DNA of 64,000 bases from the NCBI RefSeq assembly GCF_041906005.1, contig NZ_JAYRJY010000001.1:1860001-1924000 (forward strand). The letters run 5' to 3'. This document shows, one piece after another, positions 26,018-35,507 of the stretch. Numbering within the stretch: position 1 is the first letter of the stretch; every line of letters begins with the position of its first letter. The DNA is from Ferrovibrio sp041906005 (GTDB lineage Bacteria; Pseudomonadota; Alphaproteobacteria; Ferrovibrionales; Ferrovibrionaceae). The notes beneath the pieces were generated by a model. The model was not told the DNA's origin. It made no database searches and was given only the letters and a program-made list of their open reading frames with translations. The position numbers were made by a program, and so were the translations under genes.

Positions 26018-27295
26018 TCAGGGCCTGATCTGGCCGTTGCCGTGAACGCGGTACTTGAAGGTGGTGAGCTGCTCCACGCCCACCGGGCCACGCGCATGCA
26101 TCTTGCCGGTGGCGATGCCGATCTCGGCGCCGAAGCCGAATTCGCCGCCATCGGCGAACTGCGTCGAGGCATTGTGCAGCAGGATCGCGCTGTCCAGCCG
26201 CTTCATGAACTGCGTCGCGTGATCCGCATCCTCGGTAAGGATCGCCTCGGTATGGCTGGAGCCGTGGCTGGCGATATGGGCAATCGCCTCGTCCAGGCCG
26301 GCCACCACGCGCACGGCGATAATGGCGTCCAGGTATTCGGTGGCCCAGTCTTCTTCCGTGGCCGGCTTCACGCGCGCGTCGACCTTTTGCGTCTCGGTAT
26401 CGCCGCGCACTTCGCAGCCGCGGTCCAGCAGGGCCTTCACCAGACGGGGCAGATGCGTGGCGCTGGCCGCGCGTTCCACCAGCAGGGTTTCGGCGGCGCC
26501 GCAGACGCCGGTGCGGCGCAGCTTGGCGTTCAGTACGATCTTTTCCGCCATGTCGGCATCGGCGCTGGCCTCGACATAGACGTGACAATTGCCTTCCAGA
26601 TGGGCAAAGACCGGCACGCGGCTTTCGGTCTGCACGCGCGCCACCAGAGACTTGCCGCCGCGCGGCACGATCACGTCCAGCCATTGCGCCGCCGTCAGCA
26701 TGGCGCCGACCATGGCGCGGTCGGTGGTGGGCACCAACTGGATCGCCGCCTCGGGCAGGCCAGCGGCTTTCAGGCCAGCGACCAGCGCGGCATGGATCGC
26801 GCGGCTGGAGCGGAAGCTTTCCGAGCCGCCACGCAGGATGCAGGCATTGCCCGCCTTCAGGCAGAGTGCACCGGCATCGGCGGTCACATTCGGGCGGCTC
26901 TCGAAAATCACGCCGATCACGCCCAAAGGCGTGCGCACGCGTTCGAATTTCAGACCATTGGGCCGCGTCCATGCCGCCATCACCGCGCCGACCGGATCGG
27001 GCAGGGCCGCCACATCCTCCAGGCCCTGGGCGATGGCGTGAATGCGTTTTGAATCCAGCATCAGGCGATCGAGCAGGGCGGGCGTCAGGCCTTTTTCCTT
27101 GCCGGCCGCCATGTCCTCGGCATTGGCGGCAAGGATCGAGGTCTCGGAAGCGACAATTGCCTTGGCCGCCTCGCGCAGGGCGGCATTTTTCTGTTCGGTC
27201 GATGCCGTGGCGAGGATGCTGGCGGCGCTTTTGGCGGCGCGGCCCATCTCGTTCATCAACGTCGCCGTATCGGCAATGGCGGTATGCGCAGTCAT
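26018..27295 (-). CDS. proA: Glutamate-5-semialdehyde dehydrogenase (gamma-glutamyl phosphate reductase)
   Basis: 425 aa, the standard length. Second step of proline synthesis: NADPH reduction of gamma-glutamyl phosphate. The active-site cysteine is C265 in RRTGVCGAAETLLV. The nucleotide-binding region includes GVIGVIFESRPNVTADAGAL and ILRGGSESFRS. The start overlaps the proB stop by 4 bp (ATGA), indicating coupled translation. Confidence 0.97.
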   Translation of the reverse strand: MTAHTAIADTATLMNEMGRAAKSAASILATASTEQKNAALREAAKAIVASETSILAANAEDMAAGKEKGLTPALLDRLMLDSKRIHAIAQGLEDVAALPDPVGAVMAAWTRPNGLKFERVRTPLGVIGVIFESRPNVTADAGALCLKAGNACILRGGSESFRSSRAIHAALVAGLKAAGLPEAAIQLVPTTDRAMVGAMLTAAQWLDVIVPRGGKSLVARVQTESRVPVFAHLEGNCHVYVEASADADMAEKIVLNAKLRRTGVCGAAETLLVERAASATHLPRLVKALLDRGCEVRGDTETQKVDARVKPATEEDWATEYLDAIIAVRVVAGLDEAIAHIASHGSSHTEAILTEDADHATQFMKRLDSAILLHNASTQFADGGEFGFGAEIGIATGKMHARGPVGVEQLTTFKYRVHGNGQIRP

Positions 27296-28407
27296 CGCAG
27301 CACCAGTTCGTCGCGATGGATCATCTCGTCGCGGCCACCGTAGCCGAGAATTTCGATGATGTCGCCGGATTTGTGGCCCATGATGCGGCGCGCATCCTCA
27401 TCGGCATAGGCACTAAGGCCCACAGCAATCTCGTTGCCGTCCGGATCGCAGACGCGCACCAGGTCGCCGCGCTGGAACTTGCCATCCACTTTTGTGACGC
27501 CAGCGGGCAGCAGCGAACGGCCCGAACGCAAAGCCTTCACCGCGCCGGCATCCAGGGTCAGCGTGCCCTGCGGATTGAGATGGCCGGCGATCCATTGCTT
27601 GCGGGCCGCGGCCGGTGTGCCTTCGGCTTCAAACCAGGTGCAGCGGCCACCATCGCGCACGCTCCGCACGGGATGCATCTGCTTGCCATTGGCGATCACC
27701 ATGGCGCAGCCGGCACCGACCGCGATCTTGGCCGCCACGATCTTGGTCACCATGCCGCCGCGCCCCAGTCCTGAGCGCGAGACGCCGGCCATCGCCTCGA
27801 TTTCGGCAGTTATCGCCGGTACGGTGGCGAGGAATTTTGCATTGGGATCGACGCCGGGATCGGCGGTGTAGAGCCCGTCAATGTCAGACAGCAGGATCAG
27901 GCAGTCGGCCGAGATCATCTGCGCCACCCGGGCGGCGAGACGATCATTGTCGCCGAAGCGGATTTCCGCCGTGGCCACCGTGTCGTTCTCGTTCACCACC
28001 GGCACGACACCGAGTTTCAGCAATGTGTGCACCGTCTCGCGGGCATTCAGGTAATGCCGCCGCGATTCCGTATCGCCCAGGGTCAGCAGGATTTGCGCGG
28101 TCTTCAGGTCGTGCCGCGCCAGGGCTTCCTGCCAGGCCGAGGACAGGCGGATCTGCCCGGCTGCCGCCGCGGCCTGGCTTTCCTCCAGCCGCAAAGCCTT
28201 GCCGTTCAGGCCCAGGATGCGACGGCCCAGCGCGATGGCACCCGACGATACCACCAACACATCCTTGCCATCGGCCCGCAGGGTGGCGATGTCATCGACC
28301 AGCGCATTCAGCCATGCGTCGCGCAAGGTGTTCTTTTCCGCGTCGACCAGCAGCGACGAGCCGACCTTGACGACGACGCGTTTGGCGCGGGCGAGCGGAT
28401 TACTCAT
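27292..28407 (-). CDS. proB: Glutamate 5-kinase
   Basis: 371 aa from the chosen ATG at 28407. First step of proline synthesis. The amino acid kinase domain shows VVVKVGSSLLVD, VVSSGAIALGRRIL, VPVVNENDTVAT and a GRGGMVTKIVAAKIA stretch; a C-terminal PUA domain follows (LLPAGVTKVDGKFQRGDLV). The start lies inside the end of obgE (ATGAGTAA, 8-bp overlap). A start 7 codons further up is possible. Confidence 0.96.
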   Translation of the reverse strand: MSNPLARAKRVVVKVGSSLLVDAEKNTLRDAWLNALVDDIATLRADGKDVLVVSSGAIALGRRILGLNGKALRLEESQAAAAAGQIRLSSAWQEALARHDLKTAQILLTLGDTESRRHYLNARETVHTLLKLGVVPVVNENDTVATAEIRFGDNDRLAARVAQMISADCLILLSDIDGLYTADPGVDPNAKFLATVPAITAEIEAMAGVSRSGLGRGGMVTKIVAAKIAVGAGCAMVIANGKQMHPVRSVRDGGRCTWFEAEGTPAAARKQWIAGHLNPQGTLTLDAGAVKALRSGRSLLPAGVTKVDGKFQRGDLVRVCDPDGNEIAVGLSAYADEDARRIMGHKSGDIIEILGYGGRDEMIHRDELVLR

Positions 28408-29446
28408 CACGGCCCTCGGCTCGTTCATCGATCTGCAGTGCGGCCTTTTCGGCTTCGCGCGCCTCGGCGATCACGGCATAAAGCTGGTTCACCACCGCGT
28501 CGATGCCCTCGCCCGAGACGCCCGACAGTGCCAGCACCGGGCGTTTGGCCGAGCGTTTCAGCCTGGCCATCTTCTCCTTCAGCTCGTCGGCTGAAAGCGC
28601 GTCGATCTTGTTCAGGCCGATGATCTCGGGCTTTTTGTCCAGCGCCGCGCCATAGGCCTTCAGCTCCTTGCGGATCATCTTCCAGTTGGCGACGGGATCT
28701 TCCGCCGTGCCATCCACCAGATGCAGGATCACGGCACAGCGCTCGACATGGCCGAGGAAACGATGGCCCAGGCCGGCGCCTTCGGCCGCGCCCTCGATCA
28801 GGCCGGGCAGATCGGCCAGCACGAATTCCTTGTCGTTTGCCTTCACGACGCCGAGCTGGGGCTTCAGTGTGGTGAAGGGATAATCGGCGATCTTGGGTTT
28901 GGCGCGGGAGACGCGGCTCAGGAAAGTGGACTTGCCGGCATTGGGCAATCCGACCAGGCCGGCATCGGCGATCAGTTTCAGCCGCAGCCAGATCCACTTC
29001 TCCTCACCGGGCCAGCCGGGATCGGCGCGCCGTGGCGCGCGATTGGTGGAGGATTTGTAATGCTCGTTGCCGAAGCCGCCATCGCCGCCCTTGCACAGCA
29101 AAACGCGCTGGCCGATCTCGGTCAGGTCGGCCAGCAGGGTCTCGTTGTCCTCGGCCAGGATCTGCGTGCCCTTGGGCACTTTCAAGATCACGTCTTCCGC
29201 ATTGGCGCCGGACCGCTGACGCCCCATGCCGTGGCCGCCGCGGGCGGCGCGGAAATGCTGCTGGTAGCGGTAGTCGATCAGGGTATTCAGCCCGTCGACG
29301 CATTCGGCCCAGACATCGCCGCCCTTGCCGCCATTGCCGCCATCGGGGCCGCCATATTCGATGAACTTCTCGCGGCGAAAGCTGACGGAACCGGCGCCGC
29401 CGTGTCCGCTTTCAATATAGACCTTGGCCTGATCGAGGAATTTCAT
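28400..29446 (-). CDS. obgE: Obg-family GTPase
   Basis: 348 aa. Large-subunit ribosome assembly GTPase. Glycine-rich Obg fold (about 1-158: GGPDGGNGGKGGDVW, GRQRSGANAEDVILKVPKG), then the G domain with G1 GLPNAGKST, G3 DLPGLIEGAAEGAGLG and G4 LNKID. It has the short C-terminus usual in proteobacteria. It lies 107 bp after rpmA with a strong terminator between, so it probably has its own promoter as well as read-through. Confidence 0.97.
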   Translation of the reverse strand: MKFLDQAKVYIESGHGGAGSVSFRREKFIEYGGPDGGNGGKGGDVWAECVDGLNTLIDYRYQQHFRAARGGHGMGRQRSGANAEDVILKVPKGTQILAEDNETLLADLTEIGQRVLLCKGGDGGFGNEHYKSSTNRAPRRADPGWPGEEKWIWLRLKLIADAGLVGLPNAGKSTFLSRVSRAKPKIADYPFTTLKPQLGVVKANDKEFVLADLPGLIEGAAEGAGLGHRFLGHVERCAVILHLVDGTAEDPVANWKMIRKELKAYGAALDKKPEIIGLNKIDALSADELKEKMARLKRSAKRPVLALSGVSGEGIDAVVNQLYAVIAEAREAEKAALQIDERAEGRDE

Positions 29447-29480
29447 CGGAGTTCACTGGGCAGAAGGCGAAGGGACGCCA

Positions 29481-29518
29481 GAAAAAGAAAAAGGGGAATG
29501 GCCTGCGCCATTCCCCTT
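29481..29518 (-). terminator. Rho-independent terminator after rpmA
   Basis: Read leftward: a 12-bp perfect stem AAGGGGAATGGC / GCCATTCCCCTT with a 4-nt loop, followed by TTTCTTTTTC. It lies between rpmA and obgE and would set higher ribosomal protein output than obgE-proBA output. Confidence 0.9.
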
Positions 29519-29553
29519 GATCCGTGTGATGCTTGCGGGAAAGGCGCGTGTGA

Positions 29554-29814
29554 TCACGCCTCCGGCGGCAGCACCGAAACGTAAGACCGGCCCTGCTTGC
29601 CGTCGTGGAACTTCACGATGCCGTTGGCCGTGGCGAACAGGGTGTGATCCTTGCCCATGCCCACGTTCTTGCCGGCATGCACCTTGGTGCCGCGCTGGCG
29701 GATGATGATGTTGCCGGCGACGACAGCCTGGCTGCCGTACTTCTTCACGCCGAGGCGCTTGGACTCGGAATCGCGACCGTTGCGCGAGGAGCCGCCAGCT
29801 TTTTTATGTGCCAT
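29554..29814 (-). CDS. rpmA: 50S ribosomal protein L27
   Basis: 86 aa. The glycine-rich basic N-terminus MAHKKAGGSSRNGRDSESK reaches the peptidyl transferase centre in the family; VVAGNIIIRQRGTKVHAG is the core. No N-terminal cleavable extension of the Firmicutes type is present. It is 32 bp downstream of rplU, with a Shine-Dalgarno (AAGGAGA) shortly before the ATG. Confidence 0.99.
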   Translation of the reverse strand: MAHKKAGGSSRNGRDSESKRLGVKKYGSQAVVAGNIIIRQRGTKVHAGKNVGMGKDHTLFATANGIVKFHDGKQGRSYVSVLPPEA

Positions 29815-29846
29815 GGAACTGTCTCCTTAAATCTTTGGTCGCGCGC

Positions 29847-30155
29847 TCAGGCGGCGATCTCGAGAATCTTCACCGCGGTGTAGCTCTGGCGGTGACCGTT
29901 CTTGCGACGCGAGTTCTGCCGGCGGCGCTTCTTGAACACGATCAGCTTCGGACCACGGGTCAGGCCGATCACCTCGGCCTTCACCTTGGCGCCGCCCACG
30001 GCCTTGCCGGCCTTCACGTCGCCGCCATTGCCGACCGCCAGCACCTGGTCGAATTCGATCTTGTCGCCGGCCTGACCGCCGACCAGCTCGACCTCGAGCA
30101 CGTCGCCAGCCGCCACCTTGTACTGCTTACCGCCGGTCTTGATCACTGCGAACAT
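29847..30155 (-). CDS. rplU: 50S ribosomal protein L21
   Basis: 102 aa from the chosen ATG at 30155 (MFAVIKTGGKQYKVAAGDVL). The C-terminal KKRRRQNSRRKNGHRQSYTAV is the diagnostic L21 signature. First gene of the leftward cluster, with a near-consensus promoter at 30220-30247. A GC-rich stem-loop can form in the leader (about 30173-30200), where ribosomal protein operons often carry control structures; a function here is a guess. Confidence 0.98.
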   Translation of the reverse strand: MFAVIKTGGKQYKVAAGDVLEVELVGGQAGDKIEFDQVLAVGNGGDVKAGKAVGGAKVKAEVIGLTRGPKLIVFKKRRRQNSRRKNGHRQSYTAVKILEIAA

Positions 30156-30219
30156 GTTGATATTCCATAACAAAGCGGCAGCGCCAGCCGTCCGGCGCCG
30201 CCTGAATTCGAGGTGGCGC

Positions 30220-30247
30220 ACTATAACTAGCGGCCAAAGCCTGTCAA
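30220..30247 (-). promoter_or_regulatory. Sigma70-type promoter of rplU-rpmA
   Basis: Read leftward: TTGACA (30242-30247), a 16-nt spacer, TATAGT (30220-30225). The predicted start is near 30213, about 58 nt before the rplU ATG. The promoter overlaps the end of the upstream nuclease gene. Confidence 0.75.
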
Positions 30248-30754
30248 CCCCGGATTCGCGCGGGTTCCCGAACCTCCGCCATGCCGCCTGGTGCGCCGCC
30301 AGTCCCAGGCCGGCTGGGCCCGCACATTGGCGGCCCAGACACCGTTTTCCAGGATCTGCGCTTCCAGTTCCGCCGTTTCATAGGCCCGGCTGTATTGCGT
30401 GTAGGCCCAGGCCAGCCCGGCCCGCACCATGGCCCGGTTCAGGTCCTCGCCGCCAGCCCGGCAGATCGCCACCACGCGGCCATAGCGGTCGCGATCCTGC
30501 GCCTCGCAGGTCACGCGGCGGCGGGCGACTAGGCCGCGCAGATGGGCGGCGGCCTCCTGCCCGCACAGCCAATCCATTCCATCCCTTTGGCAAACCTGGG
30601 TTTTTTCTGGCGCATCGATACCATGCAAACGATAGGTGACGCCGTTCAGCTTTAATGTGTCGCCATCCAACACGCTGGCCGATGGCTCGGCCCATGCCGG
30701 CCCGGCAAGCAGCAGCAGAGCCAGAAAGGTCCCCCGAATCGCATACCATGTCAT
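30227..30754 (-). CDS. Exported thermonuclease-like (SNase) protein
   Basis: 175 aa. A signal peptide (about 1-22, ending AWA) is followed by a staphylococcal-nuclease-like OB fold: SVLDGDTLKLNGVTYRLHGIDAPE carries the first active-site residues, and RDRYGRVVAICR the catalytic arginine region. Predicted periplasmic or secreted nuclease, calcium-dependent in the family. The last 25 residues are low-complexity and basic. It lies just upstream of the rplU promoter and is probably a separate unit. Confidence 0.88.
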   Translation of the reverse strand: MTWYAIRGTFLALLLLAGPAWAEPSASVLDGDTLKLNGVTYRLHGIDAPEKTQVCQRDGMDWLCGQEAAAHLRGLVARRRVTCEAQDRDRYGRVVAICRAGGEDLNRAMVRAGLAWAYTQYSRAYETAELEAQILENGVWAANVRAQPAWDWRRTRRHGGGSGTRANPGLTGFGR

Positions 30755-30855
30755 GCATTGGGGTATACCAGCATACTAATGTATGAAAAGCGGCGTGCGT
30801 GACTGTCACAAAACCGTCCCTGCCGCGCCGCCCGGAAATCTGCTATTCGGCCGCC

Positions 30856-31782
30856 ATGCCCGATTATCGCCGCCGCCTGCTGGTGATCTACAACCCGACC
30901 GCCGGCCGGCGGAAACGTGCGCGGCTGGAAGCCTATCTCGATCTGCTGGAGGATTCCGGCTGCGCGGTGGAATTCCGCCCCACCACAAAACGCGGCGACG
31001 CCGAAGCCTTTGCCCATGACGGCACGGCCGACAGGTACGATGCCGTGGTGGCCGCTGGCGGCGATGGCACGATCGGCGAGGTGGCCAACGGCCTGCCGGC
31101 CGAAAATCCCGCACCGCTGGGCATCTTCCCGCTGGGCACCGCCAATGTGCTGGCGATGGAGATCGGCCTGCCGCTGCAGCCGCCTGCGGTGATGGAAACG
31201 GTACTGCATGGCGATGTGGTGCCGGTTTGGCCCGGCTATGCGAACGAGCGGCTTTTCACCATCATGGCCGGCATCGGTTTCGATGCCCATGTGGTGGCCG
31301 CCTTGCCGCCGAGGCTGAAGCGCTGGCTGGGCAAGGGCGCCTATGTGATCGAAAGCCTGCGCCAGCTTCTTGCCTATGACGTGCCGCGTTATCACCTCAG
31401 CATCGATGGTCGCGATTACGACTGCGCTTCGGCGGTGATCGCGAAAGGCCATTTCTATGGCGGGCAGTTCGTCTGCGCACCGAATGCGCGGCTGGACGAT
31501 CCGGCATTTGAAATCTGCCTGTTCAAGAAGGGCGGCCGCATCGGCGCGCTGCGGGCCACGGCCGCGCTGACGCTGGGGCAGCTGCAGCGGCTGCCGGAGA
31601 TCGAGCTGGTGCGCGGTCGTTTGGTGGAAATCCACGGCCCGGCCGAGCAGCCCGTGCAAGCCGATGGCGATATCGTCACCCATCTGCCGGCGCGTATCAT
31701 GGTCGGGGTGAAATCGATTCCGCTGATCGTGCCGAAAGGCAGCGCGCTGGGACAAAGCATGCTAGAGAAGGCGGCGGAATAA
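30856..31782 (+). CDS. Diacylglycerol kinase family lipid kinase
   Basis: 308 aa from the chosen ATG at 30856. The DAGK catalytic domain contains VIYNPTAGRRKR and the ATP/phosphate loop VVAAGGDGTIGEVANGL; the C-terminal beta-sandwich has ICLFKKGGRIGAL. Related to YegS, BmrU and sphingosine-kinase-type enzymes; the lipid substrate cannot be read from the sequence. A small ABM-domain gene follows after 22 bp. Confidence 0.92.
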   Translation: MPDYRRRLLVIYNPTAGRRKRARLEAYLDLLEDSGCAVEFRPTTKRGDAEAFAHDGTADRYDAVVAAGGDGTIGEVANGLPAENPAPLGIFPLGTANVLAMEIGLPLQPPAVMETVLHGDVVPVWPGYANERLFTIMAGIGFDAHVVAALPPRLKRWLGKGAYVIESLRQLLAYDVPRYHLSIDGRDYDCASAVIAKGHFYGGQFVCAPNARLDDPAFEICLFKKGGRIGALRATAALTLGQLQRLPEIELVRGRLVEIHGPAEQPVQADGDIVTHLPARIMVGVKSIPLIVPKGSALGQSMLEKAAE

Positions 31783-31804
31783 CCCAGCAAGGGACCGCCC
31801 CACG

Positions 31805-32152
31805 ATGTCTGCCTCCGGTTTCGCCAATACCCCCAAACCGCCCTATTACGCCGTGATCTTCTCGTCGCAACGCACGGACGGCGACAACGGCTATGGCAAG
31901 ACGGCCGACCGCATGGCCGAACTTGCCGCCCAGCAGCCGGGTTTCCTAGGGATGGAAAGCACACGCGGCACCGATGGTTTCGGCATCACGGTGGCGTATT
32001 TCGACAGCGAAGAGAACATCCGCGCCTGGAAGCGCAACATGGAACACGCCGCCGCCCGGCAGAAGGGCCGCGAGGTATGGTATTCGCATTACGAAATTCG
32101 CATCGCGAAGGTCGAGCGCGCCTATAACTTCAACGCGCCGCAGATCGACTGA
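31805..32152 (+). CDS. Antibiotic biosynthesis monooxygenase (ABM) domain protein
   Basis: 115 aa. Dimeric alpha/beta-barrel fold: YYAVIFSSQRTDGDNGYGKTA, QQPGFLGMES, ITVAYFDSEENIRAWKRNMEH. Members act as cofactor-free monooxygenases or stress proteins, but many have no known activity. It follows the lipid kinase and converges with the TerB-like gene. Confidence 0.88.
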   Translation: MSASGFANTPKPPYYAVIFSSQRTDGDNGYGKTADRMAELAAQQPGFLGMESTRGTDGFGITVAYFDSEENIRAWKRNMEHAAARQKGREVWYSHYEIRIAKVERAYNFNAPQID

Positions 32153-32158
32153 AGCGGC

Positions 32159-32590
32159 TTATTTCTTCGGCTGGTCGCCCGGCAGGCGCTTGTAGCGCAC
32201 GCCGGCTCCGCGCTCGATGGCCGCGGCATGCAGGCGCTCAACGCCCAGCTCGTGCCGCAGCATCTCCAGCCAGCGCAGTTCTTCCTGCCCGCCATGCCCA
32301 TCCACCGCGACGATATCGCAGGCCAGCGCATAGGCGGTCTCGCACCAGTCCTTGGGCAGGGCTTCTTTCACCAGGCCCAGCGCGGCGTCGATGCCGTCTT
32401 CCTGGTCCAGCAGGGCGACGCAGTCGCCCGTGGCGACCTGCATCGCGTCTACGCCGTAGCCCTTGAAGATCGGCAGGTGCCGCACCGCCACTTCCAGCGC
32501 GGCGATCTCGGAATCCTTCAGCCTGCCATCCGCCACCGCGGCAATCACCATGGCATAGATCAGGGCATTCTGGGGCGTGATGGTCGACAT
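32159..32590 (-). CDS. TerB-family (tellurite-resistance-like) protein
   Basis: 143 aa, all-helical. It begins MSTITPQNALIYAMVIAAVADG, and the two repeated segments VAADG-like (VIAAVADGRLKDSEIAAL and CDIVAVDGHGGQEELRWL) are the TerB helical repeats. Probably cytoplasmic. Tellurite resistance itself should not be inferred, as no other ter gene is present. Confidence 0.85.
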   Translation of the reverse strand: MSTITPQNALIYAMVIAAVADGRLKDSEIAALEVAVRHLPIFKGYGVDAMQVATGDCVALLDQEDGIDAALGLVKEALPKDWCETAYALACDIVAVDGHGGQEELRWLEMLRHELGVERLHAAAIERGAGVRYKRLPGDQPKK

Positions 32591-32697
32591 CGGGTTCCGG
32601 GGATGATGAAGGTGGGTTCAGCGATGCGCACTATGCCGGATCGATCCGGCCCGCGCCAGTCACGCCTAGCGGCGGAATGCGGCGAAAGCGTGACGGG

Positions 32698-35502
32698 TCA
32701 GGCTTCCAATGTGTCCTGCGTCACGCGCCCGGACTGCATCTGCTGCAGGAAGCTGCGTGTCTCGGTCACGGCTTCGGCGATGCCGATGCGGCGCACCTCC
32801 ACGCTGGGCGGGAAAGCCGACAGCAGCCGCGAGGGCAGTTGCGCATCCAGCACGACGAAGACGCCGAAATCCTCGGCCCGGCGCAGCAGCCGGCCATAGG
32901 CCTGCTTGAGTTTCAGCCTGGTGAGCAGGTCATCATAGGCCTGACCGCCGAAGGCCGCCTTACGGGCCTTGTGCAAAAGGTCGGGTCGCGGCCAGGGCAC
33001 GCGGTCGAACACCACAAGACGCAGGGACGCGCCCGGCACGTCCACGCCGTCGCGCATCGCATCGGTGCCCAGCAGGCAGGCATGTTCCTCGGCGCGGAAA
33101 ATGTCCACCAGCGTGGCATTGTCCAGCGGATCGACATGCTGGGCATAAAGCGGCAGGCCGGCCTCGGCCAGCGGCTTGAGGATGCGTTTCTGCACCGCGC
33201 GCAGGCGGAAGATCGCCGTGAAGAGGCCCAAGCCGCCACCACCGGCGGCCAGGAAGAGTTCGCGATAGGCGGCGGCTACCTGGTCCATCGCATCGCGGCG
33301 TACGTCAGTGACGACCAGCACGCGGGTGCGCGCGGCATAATCGAACGGCGAGGGGAAGGCAGCATGGCGGCCCGGCTGCGGCAGGTGGCGCGCGCCAGTG
33401 CGGATATCGGCGCTGGCCCAATCCTGTCCGGGCGCGGCATCGGCTTTCGCCGGCGCCATGTCGCGCAGGGTGGCCGAGGTGATCGCCACGCCATGGGCGG
33501 GTTTCAGCACGGCGGCCGCGAAGGGCAGCATCGGATCGAGATAATGGCGATAAAGCCCGAGGTCGAAATCGCGGCCGTCGATGCGCTCCAGCCCGAACCA
33601 GTCCACAAAGGTAGCCGGCGTTTCGGTGCGCAGATCCAGCAGCATGCTGCGCCAGGCTTCCAGGGTGAGCTTGCGGCGCAGCAGGCCGCGCAAGGCGCCT
33701 TCGATGCGGGCCCGCGTGGCGGTGTCCAGCTCGGCCGTTTCGTCGGCCAGCATGTCGCTTAAGGACTTTGCCAGCGCGTTCATTGGCTCAAGAATACGCT
33801 CGATGCCGGTGACGAAGTTTTCCGCCGCTTCCAGCAGGCCGGCGACGGGCTCCTTCGTCGGGCATTCCAGGCCATAGGGAGAGTCGGGCTGGGCGCTGCG
33901 CGCCAGAATCTGCTGGCGCACCTTGCTGAGGAATTTCTCGCCGTGGCCGACCGGATTGCCGTCGCCGATGCGCGCCAGCCAGCCATCGGAGGGCAGGGCA
34001 CGCGCCGCCTCGCTGACCGCTTCCAGCGCGTTGCGGCCGCGCTCGTCCTGCGCGACCAGATCGCCGATGCGATTCCCTAAACCGCGTGCACGGCTGCGCC
34101 GTCCGCCTTCCGGTCCGCGCAGCCAGCGCCGCAGTTCGATGGCTTCCTGCCCTGTCAGATGCGCGGCGAAGGCGCTGTCGGCCGCATCGAACAGGTGATG
34201 ACCTTCGTCGAACACGTAGCGTAAAGGTTTCTGCGGATCGTCCTCCGAGGCATTCATGCCCTGCGCGGCCTGGATCATCACCAGCGCGTGGTTGGCGATC
34301 ACCATCTCGGCCTTGCGCGATTTGCGCACGGCGCGCTCGATGAAGCATTTGCGGTAATGCGGGCAACCGGCATGGATGCATTCGCCACGCTGGTCGGTCA
34401 GGCCGAGCGTGCGGTTGCGGCCATGCAGGTCCACCGCCCAGGCGGGGAAATCGCCGCCGGCCAGGTCGCCGTCGCGCGTGGCGCCGGCCCAGCGCGCGAT
34501 CAGGCTGAGCGGCACCAGATCCTGCGGTCGCGCCGCGCCGCCCTGGGCGGCGTCTTCCAGATTGAGCAGGCAGAGGTAGTTTTCGCGGCCCTTGCGGATC
34601 ACCACCTTCTGCGCCTTTTCGGCCGGATCGGAAAACAGGCGATCGAGTTCGCGGTCGATCTGGCGCTGCAGGTTCTTGGTATAGGTCGACAGCCACACCG
34701 TGCCGCCATTCTTCTCGGCCCAGACGCTGGCCGGCGCGATATAGCCCAGCGTCTTGCCGATGCCGGTGCCGGCTTCGGCCAGCACCAGTTCAGGCATGCC
34801 GATCATCTCGCGCGGCGCAAAAGCCTGTGCCGCCGTGGCGGCATAGTCGGCCTGGGATTCGCGTAACTCCGATGCCCCATGTTGCTGATTCTGGCCCAGC
34901 AGGCGCGCCAGCCGCTCGCGTGCCTCCATGGGCGTGACGTTTTGCGTATCGGGCGGCGGCGGCGGCGCGTAATCCACCCATTCAGGCAACTCCTGCCACA
35001 CATCCAGGCCGCCGAAGCCGCCGGCCGGCACCTCGGCCGCTTCCGGCCCCATGGCTGCCAGCAGATAGGGTGCCCAGGGCCAGCCGGCTTTGTGCAGCAT
35101 CTGCGCCAGCCGCGCGGCGCGGCGCAATGTGCGGGGCTTCTGCTGCGGCAATTCGTTCAGCAGAGTCAGCGTTGCTTCATGCAGATACTGCGCGGCTTCT
35201 TCGTCATCAGCGGCATCCAGGCCGATGCGCGCCAGCAGACCATGGGGCGTCGGCAGGCAGAACTTCGCCGGCCGCACGAAAGCGAACAGGTCGAGCAGGT
35301 CGAAAGCCGGGAAGGGTTCGATGCCCAGTCGCGTGGCCGTCGCGCGGCCATGCACCAGGAAGGGCGCCGTGGCGCGGGCGCGGCGCGCGGCGGCATCGGG
35401 CGAAAGTTTCTCGATCCGGCCGCCTTCCGCCCACCAGGCAACACCGCCGCCAGCCACCAGCGCCGGCAGGCGGGCGATGGCCGCGCGCAGGGAGTCGCTC
35501 AT
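32698..35502 (-). CDS. DinG/Rad3-type ATP-dependent DNA helicase
   Basis: 934 aa from the ATG at 35502, 5 bp after the regulator stop. Superfamily 2, iron-sulfur type: Q-motif glutamine Q217, Walker A AGTGIGKT (244-251), four cluster cysteines C311, C375, C380 and C386, and a DEGH box (432-435) in place of DEAH. The C-terminal part has RLKLKQAYGRLLRRAEDFG, the last helicase motif. A roughly 190-residue N-terminal region is specific to the alphaproteobacterial subfamily. Related enzymes unwind damaged or R-loop DNA. Shares an operon with an S24 regulator. Confidence 0.93.
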   Translation of the reverse strand: MSDSLRAAIARLPALVAGGGVAWWAEGGRIEKLSPDAAARRARATAPFLVHGRATATRLGIEPFPAFDLLDLFAFVRPAKFCLPTPHGLLARIGLDAADDEEAAQYLHEATLTLLNELPQQKPRTLRRAARLAQMLHKAGWPWAPYLLAAMGPEAAEVPAGGFGGLDVWQELPEWVDYAPPPPPDTQNVTPMEARERLARLLGQNQQHGASELRESQADYAATAAQAFAPREMIGMPELVLAEAGTGIGKTLGYIAPASVWAEKNGGTVWLSTYTKNLQRQIDRELDRLFSDPAEKAQKVVIRKGRENYLCLLNLEDAAQGGAARPQDLVPLSLIARWAGATRDGDLAGGDFPAWAVDLHGRNRTLGLTDQRGECIHAGCPHYRKCFIERAVRKSRKAEMVIANHALVMIQAAQGMNASEDDPQKPLRYVFDEGHHLFDAADSAFAAHLTGQEAIELRRWLRGPEGGRRSRARGLGNRIGDLVAQDERGRNALEAVSEAARALPSDGWLARIGDGNPVGHGEKFLSKVRQQILARSAQPDSPYGLECPTKEPVAGLLEAAENFVTGIERILEPMNALAKSLSDMLADETAELDTATRARIEGALRGLLRRKLTLEAWRSMLLDLRTETPATFVDWFGLERIDGRDFDLGLYRHYLDPMLPFAAAVLKPAHGVAITSATLRDMAPAKADAAPGQDWASADIRTGARHLPQPGRHAAFPSPFDYAARTRVLVVTDVRRDAMDQVAAAYRELFLAAGGGGLGLFTAIFRLRAVQKRILKPLAEAGLPLYAQHVDPLDNATLVDIFRAEEHACLLGTDAMRDGVDVPGASLRLVVFDRVPWPRPDLLHKARKAAFGGQAYDDLLTRLKLKQAYGRLLRRAEDFGVFVVLDAQLPSRLLSAFPPSVEVRRIGIAEAVTETRSFLQQMQSGRVTQDTLEA

Positions 35503-35507
35503 CGCCG

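Noticed and set aside
25133..27052. 639-codon plus-strand frame across nadD and proA
   Set aside because: Antisense shadow; the proA and nadD catalytic motifs on the other strand are intact.
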